DNA of 64,000 nucleotides from Flavobacterium panici. Lineage in GTDB: Bacteria; Bacteroidota; Bacteroidia; Flavobacteriales; Flavobacteriaceae. Position numbers and translations under genes: made by a program. The stretch covers positions 186,001 to 250,000 of the forward strand of contig NZ_CAIJDE010000062.1 of the NCBI RefSeq assembly GCF_903819335.1. The letters run 5' to 3'. This document shows positions 1 to 10,000 of the stretch, piece after piece. Numbering within the stretch: position 1 is the stretch's first letter; every line of letters begins with the position of its first letter. The notes beneath the pieces are model-generated. The model did no database searches. It had not been told where the DNA came from and saw only the letters and a list, made by a program, of their open reading frames with translations.

Positions 1-25
1 TCTAATTATGATACTCATACTCCTA

Positions 26-655
26 TTATTTGCTTAAATTTTCTTCGATTAACTCCAAAGAACCTTCTAAAAGCACTAAATTATTAGTGTTTAAAATAGC
101 GTAAGTGCTTAATTCCGAGCTAGTTACGACATTAGAAGCCTTTAAATTGCGTGACGACAAATATACATTTTTATTTGACTCTCCCAACACAAATAGAGAT
201 TTTTTATTTTCTAACCCTAAAGCTTTCAAAACGTTAATGAAATTTTTAGTGTTTGGCGCATCAAAATTAAAGTCTTCAACAACGATAATATTTGATTCTT
301 TTGCTTTGATTGAGAAAGCAGATTTTCTTGCCAATCTTTTTAAACCTTTATTCAATTTGAATGAATAACTTCTTGGTCTTGGTCCGAAAATTGTTCCACC
401 ACCTTTAAACAATGGATTTTTGATACTTCCCGCACGAGCCGTACCAGTTCCTTTTTGTTTTTTAATCTTACGTGTACTTCCTGTCACTTCAGCTCTTTCT
501 TTAGCTTTGTGAGTTCCTTGTCTTTGATTAGCAAGATATTGCTTAACATCAAGGTATACAGCGTGATTATTTGGTTCAATTGCGAATACTGAATCAGAAA
601 GTTGAACTTTTCTTCCAGTATCTTTTCCGTTGAAATCTAATACTTTTACTTCCAT
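26..655 (-). CDS. rplD: 50S ribosomal protein L4 (uL4)
   Basis: L4 binds 23S rRNA and lines the peptide exit tunnel with an extended loop. The 209-residue product has the family's length. It shows the basic loop around residues 60-95, with a KGTGTARAGS stretch followed by a glycine-rich GGGTIFGPRPR segment, which is the L4 signature. The start codon overlaps the stop of rplC by one base (TAATG arrangement), so the two are translationally coupled in one S10-type operon. The rest of the operon (rplW onward) would lie to the left, outside the window. The assignment rests on sequence and gene order and is secure. Confidence 0.98.
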   Translation of the reverse strand: MEVKVLDFNGKDTGRKVQLSDSVFAIEPNNHAVYLDVKQYLANQRQGTHKAKERAEVTGSTRKIKKQKGTGTARAGSIKNPLFKGGGTIFGPRPRSYSFKLNKGLKRLARKSAFSIKAKESNIIVVEDFNFDAPNTKNFINVLKALGLENKKSLFVLGESNKNVYLSSRNLKASNVVTSSELSTYAILNTNNLVLLEGSLELIEENLSK

Positions 656-1272
656 TACTTCTGAATGATTACATAAGAGTTTTTATGTCCAGGAACGCAT
701 CCTTTAATAACAAGCAGGTTCTTTTCAGCAACTACTTTTAAAACTCTAAGGTTTTGAACTTTTACATTGTCTCCTCCCATTCTTCCAGCCATACGCATTC
801 CTTTGAATACTCTAGATGGATATGAAGAAGCTCCCACAGAACCTGGCGCTCTTAAACGGTTGTGTTGACCGTGAGTTGCTTGTCCAACACCACCAAATCC
901 GTGACGTTTAACAACCCCTTGAAAACCTTTACCTTTAGATACACCTTGTACATCTACAAATTCTCCTTCAGCAAAAATAGAAACATCAATAAGATCTCCT
1001 AATTTTTGTTCAGTTGCAAAATCTTGAAATTCAACGACTTTTTTCTTAGCAACAGTTCCAGCTTTTTTAAAGTGACCTAAAGCCGCTTTAGTGGAATGTT
1101 TCTCGTTTTTGTCATCGAAACCAAGTTGCAACGCTTCGTACCCGTCAACACCTTTGGTTCTGACTTGGGTAACAACACACGGCCCAGCTTCGATTACTGT
1201 ACAAGGAATGTTTTTCCCGTTTTCATCAAAAATGCTAGTCATGCCGATTTTTTTACCAATTAACCCAGACAT
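655..1272 (-). CDS. rplC: 50S ribosomal protein L3 (uL3)
   Basis: L3 is an early 50S assembly protein whose loop reaches toward the peptidyl-transferase centre. The 205-residue product begins MSGLIGKKIGMTSIF, the classical L3 start. It contains the conserved segment GVVKRHGFGGVGQATHGQ near residues 119-136, whose Gln is the usual methylation region in other bacteria. It is the first gene of the left-hand operon in this window. A 402-base gap separates it from rpsJ, with its own promoter at 1342-1373, predicting a leader of about 64 bases. Nothing in the protein is unusual. Confidence 0.98.
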   Translation of the reverse strand: MSGLIGKKIGMTSIFDENGKNIPCTVIEAGPCVVTQVRTKGVDGYEALQLGFDDKNEKHSTKAALGHFKKAGTVAKKKVVEFQDFATEQKLGDLIDVSIFAEGEFVDVQGVSKGKGFQGVVKRHGFGGVGQATHGQHNRLRAPGSVGASSYPSRVFKGMRMAGRMGGDNVKVQNLRVLKVVAEKNLLVIKGCVPGHKNSYVIIQK

Positions 1273-1341
1273 AAATATTAATTATTAATTACTAAAATTC
1301 CCTTCAATTTGAAAATAACAGAAATTTCCAAACAGGGAGTG

Positions 1342-1373
1342 CAAAAGTATACATTAAAATTGAATATACCAAA
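1342..1373 (-). promoter_or_regulatory. Promoter for rplC-rplD
   Basis: Read on the minus strand there is TTTG at 1373-1370, a 20-base spacer, then TACTTTTG at 1349-1342. This is an exact match to the Bacteroidota sigma-ABfr consensus TTG-N17-23-TAnnTTTG. Transcription would start near 1336, about 64 bases before the rplC ATG. Apart from this and the terminator at 1623-1650, the 402-base gap between rpsJ and rplC holds nothing I can name. Confidence 0.75.
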
Positions 1374-1622
1374 CAGTTACAAAAATTAAATCGCTCATAA
1401 TCAAAATCCAACGATCAAACCCACTATTAGCAATAAGCCATATGTGTAAAAAATATTTTTTCTCCCCTTAACCGACAGATATATTATTCTTAACAATTAC
1501 TTCATCTACTAAAGAAAAAACCTCTTCACCAATATAAAACAGCATACATTTTAAACAAAATCATAACAATTCATTTCTTTTAGTAAATTCATGATACTCA
1601 TACACAAACTCTATACAAACAA

Positions 1623-1650
1623 AAAAGCGAGACATTTCTGCCTCGCTTTT
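1623..1650 (-). terminator. Intrinsic terminator after rpsJ
   Basis: AAAAGCGAG at 1623-1631 pairs perfectly with CTCGCTTTT at 1642-1650 around a 10-base loop, and on the minus strand the stem ends in a run of six T. It lies 25 bases past the rpsJ stop, so it should end or attenuate the rpsL-rpsG-fusA-rpsJ transcript before rplC. Confidence 0.8.
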
Positions 1651-1674
1651 ATATATAAAATATAATAAAAAAAA

Positions 1675-1980
1675 TTATACTTTTATTTCTACTTCAACTC
1701 CACTTGGCAATTCAAGTTTCATTAACGCATCAATAGTTTTAGATGAAGATGAATAAATATCAATCAATCTCTTGTATGACATTACTTCAAATTGCTCTCT
1801 CGCTTTTTTGTTAACGTGCGGAGAACGCAACACAGTGAAAAGTTTTTTGTGAGTTGGTAACGGAATTGGACCTGTTACAACTGCTCCAGTAGTTTTTACT
1901 GTTTTTACGATCTTTTCAGCAGATTTATCTACCAACATGTGATCGTAAGATTTTAGTTTTATTCTGATTTTTTGACTCAT
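1675..1980 (-). CDS. rpsJ: 30S ribosomal protein S10 (uS10)
   Basis: S10 is a small-subunit head protein and, in many bacteria, the NusE partner in antitermination complexes. The product is 101 residues, the normal length. It has the conserved IRIKLKSYDH start, a GPIPLPTHKKLFTVLRSPHVNKK loop and the YKRLIDIYS segment. It lies 10 bases downstream of fusA and is the last gene before the terminator at 1623-1650. In many bacteria S10 heads the transcript carrying rplC and rplD. Here it appears to be the tail of the str operon instead. Confidence 0.98.
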   Translation of the reverse strand: MSQKIRIKLKSYDHMLVDKSAEKIVKTVKTTGAVVTGPIPLPTHKKLFTVLRSPHVNKKAREQFEVMSYKRLIDIYSSSSKTIDALMKLELPSGVEVEIKV

Positions 1981-1990
1981 TTTCTTTAAA

Positions 1991-4147
1991 TTAAGCGTTA
2001 CCTTTTGCTTTTTTGATTACCTCTTCTGAAATATTAGAAGGCGTTTCTGCATAGTGAGAAAACTCCATTGTTGAAGTAGCTCTACCAGAAGACAACGTTC
2101 TTAATGTAGTTACATATCCAAACATTTCTGATAAAGGCACATCAGCCTTAATAGTTTTAGCACCATTTCTATCACCCATATCATTAACCTGACCTCTACG
2201 ACGGTTCAAGTCACCTACAATATCACCCATGTTTTCTTCTGGAGTAATAACTTCGATTTTCATGATCGGCTCAAGAATAACAGCTCCAGCAGCACGTCCT
2301 GATTCTTTATAACCCATTCTTGCAGCTAACTCAAAAGATAATGCATCAGAATCCACAGGGTGAAAAGATCCATCAGTTAAAGTTACTTTTAAACTATCCA
2401 CAGCATATCCTGCTAATGGACCAGTTTTCATAGCTTCTCTAAATCCTTTTTCAACAGCAGGGATATATTCTTTAGGAACGTTACCACCTTTTACAGCATT
2501 GATAAATTGTAATCCAACCGGAACTTTACCATCAACTTCATCAGCAGGCTCGATTGTAAATACGATATCACCGAATTTACCACGACCTCCAGATTGTTTC
2601 TTGTAAGTCTCTCTATGTGTTGCAGATCTTGTAAACGCTTCTTTATACTCAACTTGAGGCTCACCTTGGTTTACTTCAACTTTAAATTCACGTTTCATAC
2701 GATCTACTAAGATATCTAAGTGAAGCTCACCCATACCTGAAATAATAGTCTGCCCAGAAGCCTCATCAGTTCTAACTGTAAATGTTGGATCTTCTTCAGC
2801 TAATTTCGCTAAAGCCATACCCATTTTATCAACGTCAGCTTTTGTTTTTGGCTCAATAGCAATACCAATTACAGGATCAGGGAATTTCATAGATTCCAAG
2901 ATAATTGGATTCTTTTCATCACAAAGAGTATCTCCTGTTTTAATATCTTTAAATCCAACAGCAGCACCAATATCTCCAGCCTCAATAAATTCGATTGGAT
3001 TTTGTTTATTAGCGTGCATCTGGTAAATACGAGAAATTCTTTCTTTATTACCAGAACGAGTATTTAAAACATAAGAACCAGCATCTAGACGTCCAGAATA
3101 TGCACGGAAGAAAGCTAAACGCCCAACGAACGGGTCAGTAGCAATTTTAAATGCTAAAGCAGCAAATGGCTCTTTAACATCTGGCTTACGTAAAATTTTC
3201 GTTTGGTCTTCTTCTAATAAATCAGCATCATCAGGATGAATTCCTTCAATACCTTCTTTATCTAAAGGAGATGGTAAATATTTACAAACTGCATCCAACA
3301 TAAACTGAACACCTTTGTTTTTGAAAGACGAACCAGCAAGCATTGGGATAATTGCCATATCAATAGTAGCAGCTCTTAATGCATTGTTGATTTCTTCCTC
3401 TGTAATAGAGTTTTCATCTTCCATATATTTATCTAAAAGATTTTCATCATAAGTTGCAATCTCTTCGATAAGAATAGAACGGTAATGCTTAACATCATCA
3501 ATCATATCCGCTGGGATATCAACGATATCAAAAGTAGCTCCTTGTGTTTCATCATGCCATACAATAGCTTGATTTTTCACTAAGTCAACAATACCTTTAA
3601 AATCAGCTTCATCTCCAATAGGCAAAGTAATTGCAACCGCATTCGATTTCAACATATCTTTAACCTGTCCGCATACAGCTAAAAAGTTAGCACCTTGACG
3701 GTCCATTTTATTCACGAATCCCATACGAGGAACTCTATATTGATCAGCAAGTCTCCAGTTAGTTTCTGATTGAGGCTCAACACCATCAACAGCACTAAAT
3801 AAGAAAACCAAACCATCAAGTACACGTAAAGAACGGTTTACCTCTACAGTAAAGTCAACGTGTCCAGGAGTATCAATAATATTAAAGTGGTAAGGCAATG
3901 ATTCTGGAAGTGCTTTACCTTGCTCTGTTGGAAAATTCCAAGTACAAGTTGTAGCAGCAGAAGTAATTGTAATACCTCTTTCCTGCTCTTGCGCCATCCA
4001 GTCCATTGTTGCAGCACCATCGTGTACCTCACCAATTTTGTGTGACTTTCCAGTATAAAAAAGAATACGCTCAGTAGTTGTTGTTTTACCAGCATCAATG
4101 TGAGCAGCAATTCCGATATTTCTTGTATATTTTAAATCTCTAGCCAT
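1991..4147 (-). CDS. fusA: Translation elongation factor G
   Basis: EF-G is the GTPase that drives ribosomal translocation and, with RRF, recycling. The 718-residue product has every G motif. G1 is AHIDAGKTTTTERIL near residues 15-29, the switch II region is DTPGHVDFTVEVNRSLR, and NKMDR supplies the guanine-specificity motif. The later domains follow, with GELHLDILVDRMKREF and the PIMKIEVITPEENMGDI segment of domain V. It sits 10 bases downstream of rpsG and 10 bases upstream of rpsJ. The standard placement beside rpsG and rpsL marks it as the housekeeping EF-G rather than the EF-G2 or TetM-like paralogues. Confidence 0.98.
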   Translation of the reverse strand: MARDLKYTRNIGIAAHIDAGKTTTTERILFYTGKSHKIGEVHDGAATMDWMAQEQERGITITSAATTCTWNFPTEQGKALPESLPYHFNIIDTPGHVDFTVEVNRSLRVLDGLVFLFSAVDGVEPQSETNWRLADQYRVPRMGFVNKMDRQGANFLAVCGQVKDMLKSNAVAITLPIGDEADFKGIVDLVKNQAIVWHDETQGATFDIVDIPADMIDDVKHYRSILIEEIATYDENLLDKYMEDENSITEEEINNALRAATIDMAIIPMLAGSSFKNKGVQFMLDAVCKYLPSPLDKEGIEGIHPDDADLLEEDQTKILRKPDVKEPFAALAFKIATDPFVGRLAFFRAYSGRLDAGSYVLNTRSGNKERISRIYQMHANKQNPIEFIEAGDIGAAVGFKDIKTGDTLCDEKNPIILESMKFPDPVIGIAIEPKTKADVDKMGMALAKLAEEDPTFTVRTDEASGQTIISGMGELHLDILVDRMKREFKVEVNQGEPQVEYKEAFTRSATHRETYKKQSGGRGKFGDIVFTIEPADEVDGKVPVGLQFINAVKGGNVPKEYIPAVEKGFREAMKTGPLAGYAVDSLKVTLTDGSFHPVDSDALSFELAARMGYKESGRAAGAVILEPIMKIEVITPEENMGDIVGDLNRRRGQVNDMGDRNGAKTIKADVPLSEMFGYVTTLRTLSSGRATSTMEFSHYAETPSNISEEVIKKAKGNA

Positions 4148-4157
4148 TTCTTACGAA

Positions 4158-4634
4158 TTAAAATCTAAAGTGAGAGAATGCTTTGTTAGCCTCTGCCATT
4201 TTGTGAGTATCCATTCTTTTCTTAACCGCAGCACCTTCTTCTTTAGCAGCAGCTAAACATTCTGACGCTAAACGTTGTGCCATAGATTTTTCGTTTCTTC
4301 TTCTAGAATAAAGTATTAACCACTTCATTGCCATAGAAATTTTTCTATCTGGACGAATCTGCATTGGAATTTGAAATGTAGCTCCACCAACTCTACGGCT
4401 ACGTACTTCTACGTGAGGCATAACGTTTGTTAAAGCATCTTTCCAGATCTCTAATGAAGTTTTCTCATCATTTTGCTTTTTAGTTTCAATGATATCAATT
4501 GCATCATAAAATACTTTGAAAGCTGTAGATTTCTTACCATCCCACATTAAGTTGTTTACAAAACGCGTTACCAATTGGTCATTAAACCTTGGATCCGGTA
4601 AAAGTGGTCTTTTCTTTGCCGCTCTTTTTCTCAT
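4158..4634 (-). CDS. rpsG: 30S ribosomal protein S7 (uS7)
   Basis: S7 nucleates assembly of the 30S head and contacts the E-site tRNA. The 158-residue product starts MRKRAAKKRPLLPDPRF. It has the conserved segments FVNNLMWDGKKSTAF and GGATFQIPMQIRPDR (residues about 83-97), and ends with the MAEANKAFSHFRF tail. It lies between rpsL (23-base gap) and fusA (10-base gap) in the str operon order. In other bacteria S7 is the feedback repressor of this operon, but I cannot see an S7-binding structure here by eye. Confidence 0.98.
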   Translation of the reverse strand: MRKRAAKKRPLLPDPRFNDQLVTRFVNNLMWDGKKSTAFKVFYDAIDIIETKKQNDEKTSLEIWKDALTNVMPHVEVRSRRVGGATFQIPMQIRPDRKISMAMKWLILYSRRRNEKSMAQRLASECLAAAKEEGAAVKKRMDTHKMAEANKAFSHFRF

Positions 4635-4657
4635 GTCTTTTTCTTAAAAGTTTTAAA

Positions 4658-5041
4658 TTACTTTTTTGCTTCTTTTGGGCGTTTAGCACCGTACTTAGAT
4701 CTTCTTTGCGTTCTTCCTGCAACTCCTGACGTGTCAAGCGCTCCACGAACGATATGATATCTAACACCTGGTAAATCTTTTACCCTTCCGCCTCTAACTA
4801 ATACTATCGAGTGCTCTTGTAGATTGTGTCCTTCTCCAGGAATGTAAGCATTCACCTCATTACCATTTGTCAAACGCACACGCGCAACTTTACGCATTGC
4901 AGAGTTTGGTTTTTTTGGTGTAGTAGTGTAAACACGCGTACAAACCCCTCTTCTTTGAGGACAAGAATCTAAAGCAACCGATTTACTCTTCTTAGTTATC
5001 TGAGTTCTTCCTGTTCTTACTAATTGTTGAATTGTTGGCAT
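4658..5041 (-). CDS. rpsL: 30S ribosomal protein S12 (uS12)
   Basis: S12 sits at the decoding centre. The 127-residue product begins MPTIQQLVRTGR and carries the TTPKKPNSAMRKVARVRL loop near residues 40-57 and the later PGVRYHIVRGALD segment. The lysines of the KKPNSA loop, whose substitutions give streptomycin resistance in many species, are intact. This implies (inference only) an unmutated allele. It is the first gene of the str operon, with a canonical promoter at 5095-5125 and a leader of about 48 bases. Confidence 0.98.
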   Translation of the reverse strand: MPTIQQLVRTGRTQITKKSKSVALDSCPQRRGVCTRVYTTTPKKPNSAMRKVARVRLTNGNEVNAYIPGEGHNLQEHSIVLVRGGRVKDLPGVRYHIVRGALDTSGVAGRTQRRSKYGAKRPKEAKK

Positions 5042-5094
5042 AATTAATACTAAAAATTATTATGTTTATTAAATTCCCGCTTTTTACGGGGTTG

Positions 5095-5125
5095 CAAATG
5101 TATAAAATAATTTTCACTATACAAA
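5095..5125 (-). promoter_or_regulatory. Promoter for rpsL-rpsG-fusA-rpsJ
   Basis: On the minus strand TTTG at 5125-5122, a 19-base spacer and TACATTTG at 5102-5095 match the Bacteroidota consensus exactly. The predicted start point is near 5089. A small CCCG/CGGG hairpin (5076-5090) would lie at the extreme 5' end of the transcript. Confidence 0.75.
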
Positions 5126-5225
5126 CGTTAATCTATTAATTTTCAACAACATTATTTATTAGTATGTTTTTACAAACAAACAATAGATATTTGCATACAC
5201 TTTAATTAAATAAAAACATTTTCTC

Positions 5226-6929
5226 TTGAAACAGTTTTTTACTACATTGTTTTTTTTACTTATAAGCTTTTCTGCCTATACTCAAACCTTTTATCTAAAA
5301 ATAAATGGGTCAAATGATGTTGAAAATAAAATTATCGACTCCTTAAACTATAACACAACTCATCCCAATATCAAATCTTTATTTGACGAAATAAAAAACA
5401 CTTCCGGTAAACTTTCAAAAAAAGGCTTTCTAGACAATAAAACACTAGAAAACAACAAAATAAACGATAGCACATATACCGCACTTTTCAGTCTAAAAAA
5501 CCGAATAAAAAGTATACATATATATATAGGTATAAATAATCATTTTTTTGACCCTCATAAAAACCAAAATGATTCCATAATTCTCCCTTATACTGAAATT
5601 GAAAATTATTTAAATACCAAAATAATCCAAGCCGAAAAAGAAGGTTTTGCGCTGAGCAAAATTAAACTCGAAAATATTCGAAGAAAGAATTTGACAATTT
5701 ATGCCGACTTAAATTTTAAATCCGAAAAAAAACGCAATGTAAATTCAATTATCCTAAATTATGCAAATAGCAATTCTGGCAACTTTTTCCCTAAAGGCCA
5801 TTTAAAGCAGCTTAATAAAAAATACCTGAACAAAACATTTAATCAGGAAATCACAAAACAGCTTTACGAAGACATTAATAATTTCGAGTTTGTTTCCCAA
5901 ACAAAATACCCCGAAATACTTTTTACAAATGACTCTACTAAAATCTATACTTACATAGAAAAAAGAAAAGCAAACACTTTTGACGGTTTTATTGGATTTT
6001 CAAATGACGAAAACAAAAAAGTAACGCTTAATGGATATCTTGATATTCAATTAATCAACACACTTCATGCCGGAGAGCAATTTTCATTATACTGGAAAAG
6101 CGATGGAAACCAACAAAAGACTTTCAGCACCAAACTCGAAATTCCATATATATTCAAATCATCACTCGGAATAAAGGCTCAATTAAACATATTCAAACAA
6201 GACAGTACTTTTCAAAACACAAAAACAGCTATCGATTTAGGGTATTACATAAATTACAATTCCAAAGTGTATCTCGGATATCAAGCTACAGAATCAAGCG
6301 ATATCCAAAACACAAATAACTCAACCATTAGCGATTTTGACAATTCGTATTTCACATCAACTTACGAATATAAAAAAATAGACTACAACAATTACCTTAT
6401 GCCCAAAAAAGCATTTTTAAATTTAGCAGCTGGTTATGGAAAAAGGAACACAAATAATGATTTAGAAACAGCAGGATCCAGTAACCAATTTTACACAAAT
6501 TTAAATGCCGGTTATAATTTTGAACTCAATAACAAAAACTATATTAACATAAATTCACAAAATTTTTACCTGCATAGCAAAAACTACATTTCAAACGAAT
6601 TATTCAGATTTGGCGGAATCAGGTCAATAAGAGGTTTTTTAGAAAATAGTCTCCAGGCAAATTTCACAGCCTCCATTCTTACAGAGTACCGATATATTGT
6701 TTCTTCAAATCTCTACATTAATTCGATCTTGGATTATGGAATATACCAAGAACTTACAAGCGTTACAGACCCAAACAAAATAAAAAAATTAATAGGAATC
6801 GGAATTGGAACCTCAATACAAACACCAAACGGATTAATAAATATTAATCTCACAAACGGAGCAAACAAAACACAGGAATTACAATTATATAACACTATCA
6901 TAAACATATGTTATAATGTTAAATTTTGA
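5226..6929 (+). CDS. Omp85/BamA-TamA-like outer-membrane barrel
   Basis: A 567-residue exported protein with signal peptide MKQFFTTLFFLLISFSAYTQ. Its middle third (about residues 130-260) looks like the last POTRA domains of Omp85 proteins, running into a C-terminal 16-strand-type barrel. The diagnostic loop-6 motif GGIRSIRGF is at residues 463-471, matching the VRGY/F motif of BamA, TamA and FhaC. It is shorter than BamA (usually 800 or more residues), so a role as a specialised assembly or translocation factor is more likely than the essential BamA. The start codon is TTG at 5226, since no ATG or GTG precedes the signal peptide in frame. It is followed by the SusC gene in the same direction, 84 bases on, without an obvious terminator. 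The substrate is unknown. Confidence 0.75.
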   Translation: MKQFFTTLFFLLISFSAYTQTFYLKINGSNDVENKIIDSLNYNTTHPNIKSLFDEIKNTSGKLSKKGFLDNKTLENNKINDSTYTALFSLKNRIKSIHIYIGINNHFFDPHKNQNDSIILPYTEIENYLNTKIIQAEKEGFALSKIKLENIRRKNLTIYADLNFKSEKKRNVNSIILNYANSNSGNFFPKGHLKQLNKKYLNKTFNQEITKQLYEDINNFEFVSQTKYPEILFTNDSTKIYTYIEKRKANTFDGFIGFSNDENKKVTLNGYLDIQLINTLHAGEQFSLYWKSDGNQQKTFSTKLEIPYIFKSSLGIKAQLNIFKQDSTFQNTKTAIDLGYYINYNSKVYLGYQATESSDIQNTNNSTISDFDNSYFTSTYEYKKIDYNNYLMPKKAFLNLAAGYGKRNTNNDLETAGSSNQFYTNLNAGYNFELNNKNYININSQNFYLHSKNYISNELFRFGGIRSIRGFLENSLQANFTASILTEYRYIVSSNLYINSILDYGIYQELTSVTDPNKIKKLIGIGIGTSIQTPNGLININLTNGANKTQELQLYNTIINICYNVKF

Positions 6930-7013
6930 CCTTTAACGAAAAAAAAAAATATTTTACTAGGAAAGTTAACAAATTATTAAGAGTTTTGCGATACTAATTC
7001 AAAATATTTAAAA

Positions 7014-10000
7014 ATGAAACTAAAGTTCAATGGATTCTTAGTACTTTTATTAGTACTAGTTGCGCAACTTTCTTTTGCGCAAGAAAGAGCTGTTTCGGGA
7101 ACAGTTTCTGATAATGCAGGAATGCCTTTACCAGGTGTTAGTGTATTAGTTAAAGGAACAAAAGCCGGAACACAAACCGATTTTGATGGTAAATACTCTA
7201 TCAAAGCATCATCAAGCCAAATTTTGGTATTTAGCTACATTGGGATGAAAACCCAAGAAATAGCTGCAACTTCATCAACAGTTAACGTAAGTTTAGCTGG
7301 AGATGCGCAAGAACTTGAAAGCGTTGTTGTAACAACAGCTTTAGGTGTAAAAAGAGAGAAAAAATCTCTTGGTTACGCTACACAAGAGGTTAAAGGAGGC
7401 GATTTAAGAAATGGTACATCAAGTGGTAACTTCTTAAACGAACTTTCTGGAAAAGTTGCGGGTGTTAACATTACAAGAAACACAAACTTTGGTGGATCTA
7501 CTAGTGCAATATCTCGTGGGGTTAAAGCAATAGGTCAAAGTAATGAAATGTTAATCGTTATTGATGGTATGCCTATCAACAATGGAAACAATACAAATGA
7601 TGGATTAACTACTCAGTCTTCAGGAGCAAGAGGATACGATTATGGTAATAATGGTATGGACATCAACCCAGAAGACATCGAAAGTGTTAACGTTTTAAAA
7701 GGTGCTGCTGCATCTGCATTATACGGTTATTTAGCTGGTAATGGGGTTTTAATGATTACTACTAAAAAAGGTAAAGCTAAAAAAGGATTAGGAATTACAG
7801 TTTCATCTGAAGTAGTAACAGGTTCTCCAGACAAAAGCACATTCGTAAAATATCAAAAAGAATACGGGGCAGGTTATGGAGCTTCTTTCGGTGAGCAGGA
7901 TATTGACGGTGATGGTACTCCAGATCTAGTTGTTGCAATGGGAGATGATGCTTCTGTTGGAGATAGATTTGACCCATCATTAAATGTTTACCAATGGGAT
8001 GCTTTCTCTGCTTACCCAGGAAATGCTAACTATGGAAAAGCTACACCTTGGAAAGCTGCAGCAAATGATCCAAATTCATTCTTCCAAAATTCACTTTCAT
8101 TAGTAAACAGTATCGCATTTGAAGATGGTAACGAAAAAACAAACGTTGTTTTTAATTACACAAATACAAACCAAACTGGTACGTTAATCAACAGTGAATT
8201 AAGAAAAAACAACTTCAGTTTAAAATTAAATCACCAGTTTACTGACAGATTATCTCTTAGCACTTTCGCTAACTTCTCTGCTCAACAAACTACAGGTAGA
8301 AACATGACTGGATACAGCGACAATATCGTTTCTGGTTTCCGTCAATGGTGGCAAACTAACGTTGACATCAAACAACTTGAACAGGCTTACAACAATTCAG
8401 GTGAGCAAAATATTACTTGGAATAGAAAATCTCCAGAAAATGGAGCTCCAGCTTACTGGAATAACCCATATTTTGAGCGTTACAAAAACTACCAAAATGA
8501 TAGAAGAAATCGTTTTATTGGTTATGCTAACTTGACATACAAAATTGCTGACTGGCTTTCTGCAACAGGAAAAATCTCAACAGATACTTATGATGAGTTA
8601 CGTGAAGAAAGAGTTGCTGTAGGTTCTGTAGCAAAAACTTTTGGTATCAATGCTCTTGACGAAACTTCAGGTTACCAACGTTATAATGGTAACTTCTCTG
8701 AACAAAACTATGATTTACTTCTTAACTTCAAACATAACTTTGGAGAAGACATTAGTTTAACTGGAGTAGCTGGGGGTACAATAAGAAACACTTATTTCAA
8801 CCAAATTACAGCTTCTACTCAAGGAGGTTTAATTATTCCTGGAATTTACAGCTTATCAAATTCACGTGCTGCAAGTCCATATCCGTATGAAAGAGAAACA
8901 AGAACATCTGTAAACAGTTACTATGCTTCTGCTTCTTTAGGATATGTAGACACTTACTTTATTGATGCAACTGCACGTAGAGATGCTTTCTCAAATCTTC
9001 CTGCAGATGACAATACTTTAACTAGTTATTCAGTTTCTGGTAGCTGGGTATTCTCTAAAAACTTAAACGCAAGCTGGTTATCTTTTGGTAAATTAAGAGG
9101 AGGTTACTCTGAAAGCCCACTTGGAACTCCTGCTTTAGCATTAGTTGATACTTATACTAAATTTGATCCATTCAACAATAATCAAATGTATTCTGTAAAC
9201 TCAATTAAAAATAACCCAGACTTAAAGCCTATTAAGACAAACACTACCGAGGTTGGTCTTGAGATGCAGTTCTTAAACAGAAGAGTTGGATTTGACGTGA
9301 GTTTATACAAAAACGTAAATGATGGTGAAGCTGTAAGAGTTCCTTACTCAACTGCTACAGGATATACTTCTAAGTATGTAAATGCTGCAACAATTGAAAA
9401 CAAAGGTATTGAGGTTCAGTTTAATGTTACTCCAATAAAAACAAATAATTTTTCTTGGGATATCAACGTAAACTGGTCTAAAAACGAAAACAAAGTAACA
9501 GCTTTAGCTGATGGAGTTTCTAACTTACAAATTGCTTCATTCCCTGGAACTGTAACTTTAAATGCTGTAGTTGGACAACCTTTTGGAGTGTTAAAAGGAA
9601 CAGATTACACTTATACTGCTGACGGGCAAAAAATCATTAACCCATCAACTGGTAGATATGTAATTAACACTTCTACAAACAATATTATTGGAAACATCAA
9701 TCCTGACTGGATTGGAGGTATTCGTAACAAATTTTCTTACAAAAGCTTAGCATTCAGCTTCTTAATTGACACTAAACACGGAGGAGATGTTTTCTCAACT
9801 GACCAATGGTATGGCGTAGGAACTGGACTTGGTGATGGAACTGCTGGTAATAATGATCTTGGTCTTCCAAAAAGAAACTCACTTGTTAATGGTGGAGGTG
9901 TAATCCTTCCTGGTGTTTATGCTGACGGAACTCCAAACACAACAAGAACTGTTTACTCAACAGGTGGAGCTATAACAAATGCTTATACTAACGGACCAAG

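Noticed and set aside
105..368. Plus-strand open frame inside rplD
   Set aside because: It lies wholly within the ribosomal protein gene on the other strand and has no protein features or promoter.
3844..4110. Second minus-strand frame inside fusA, leucine-rich
   Set aside because: Out-of-frame shadow of EF-G; the leucine runs come from the codon composition of the real gene.
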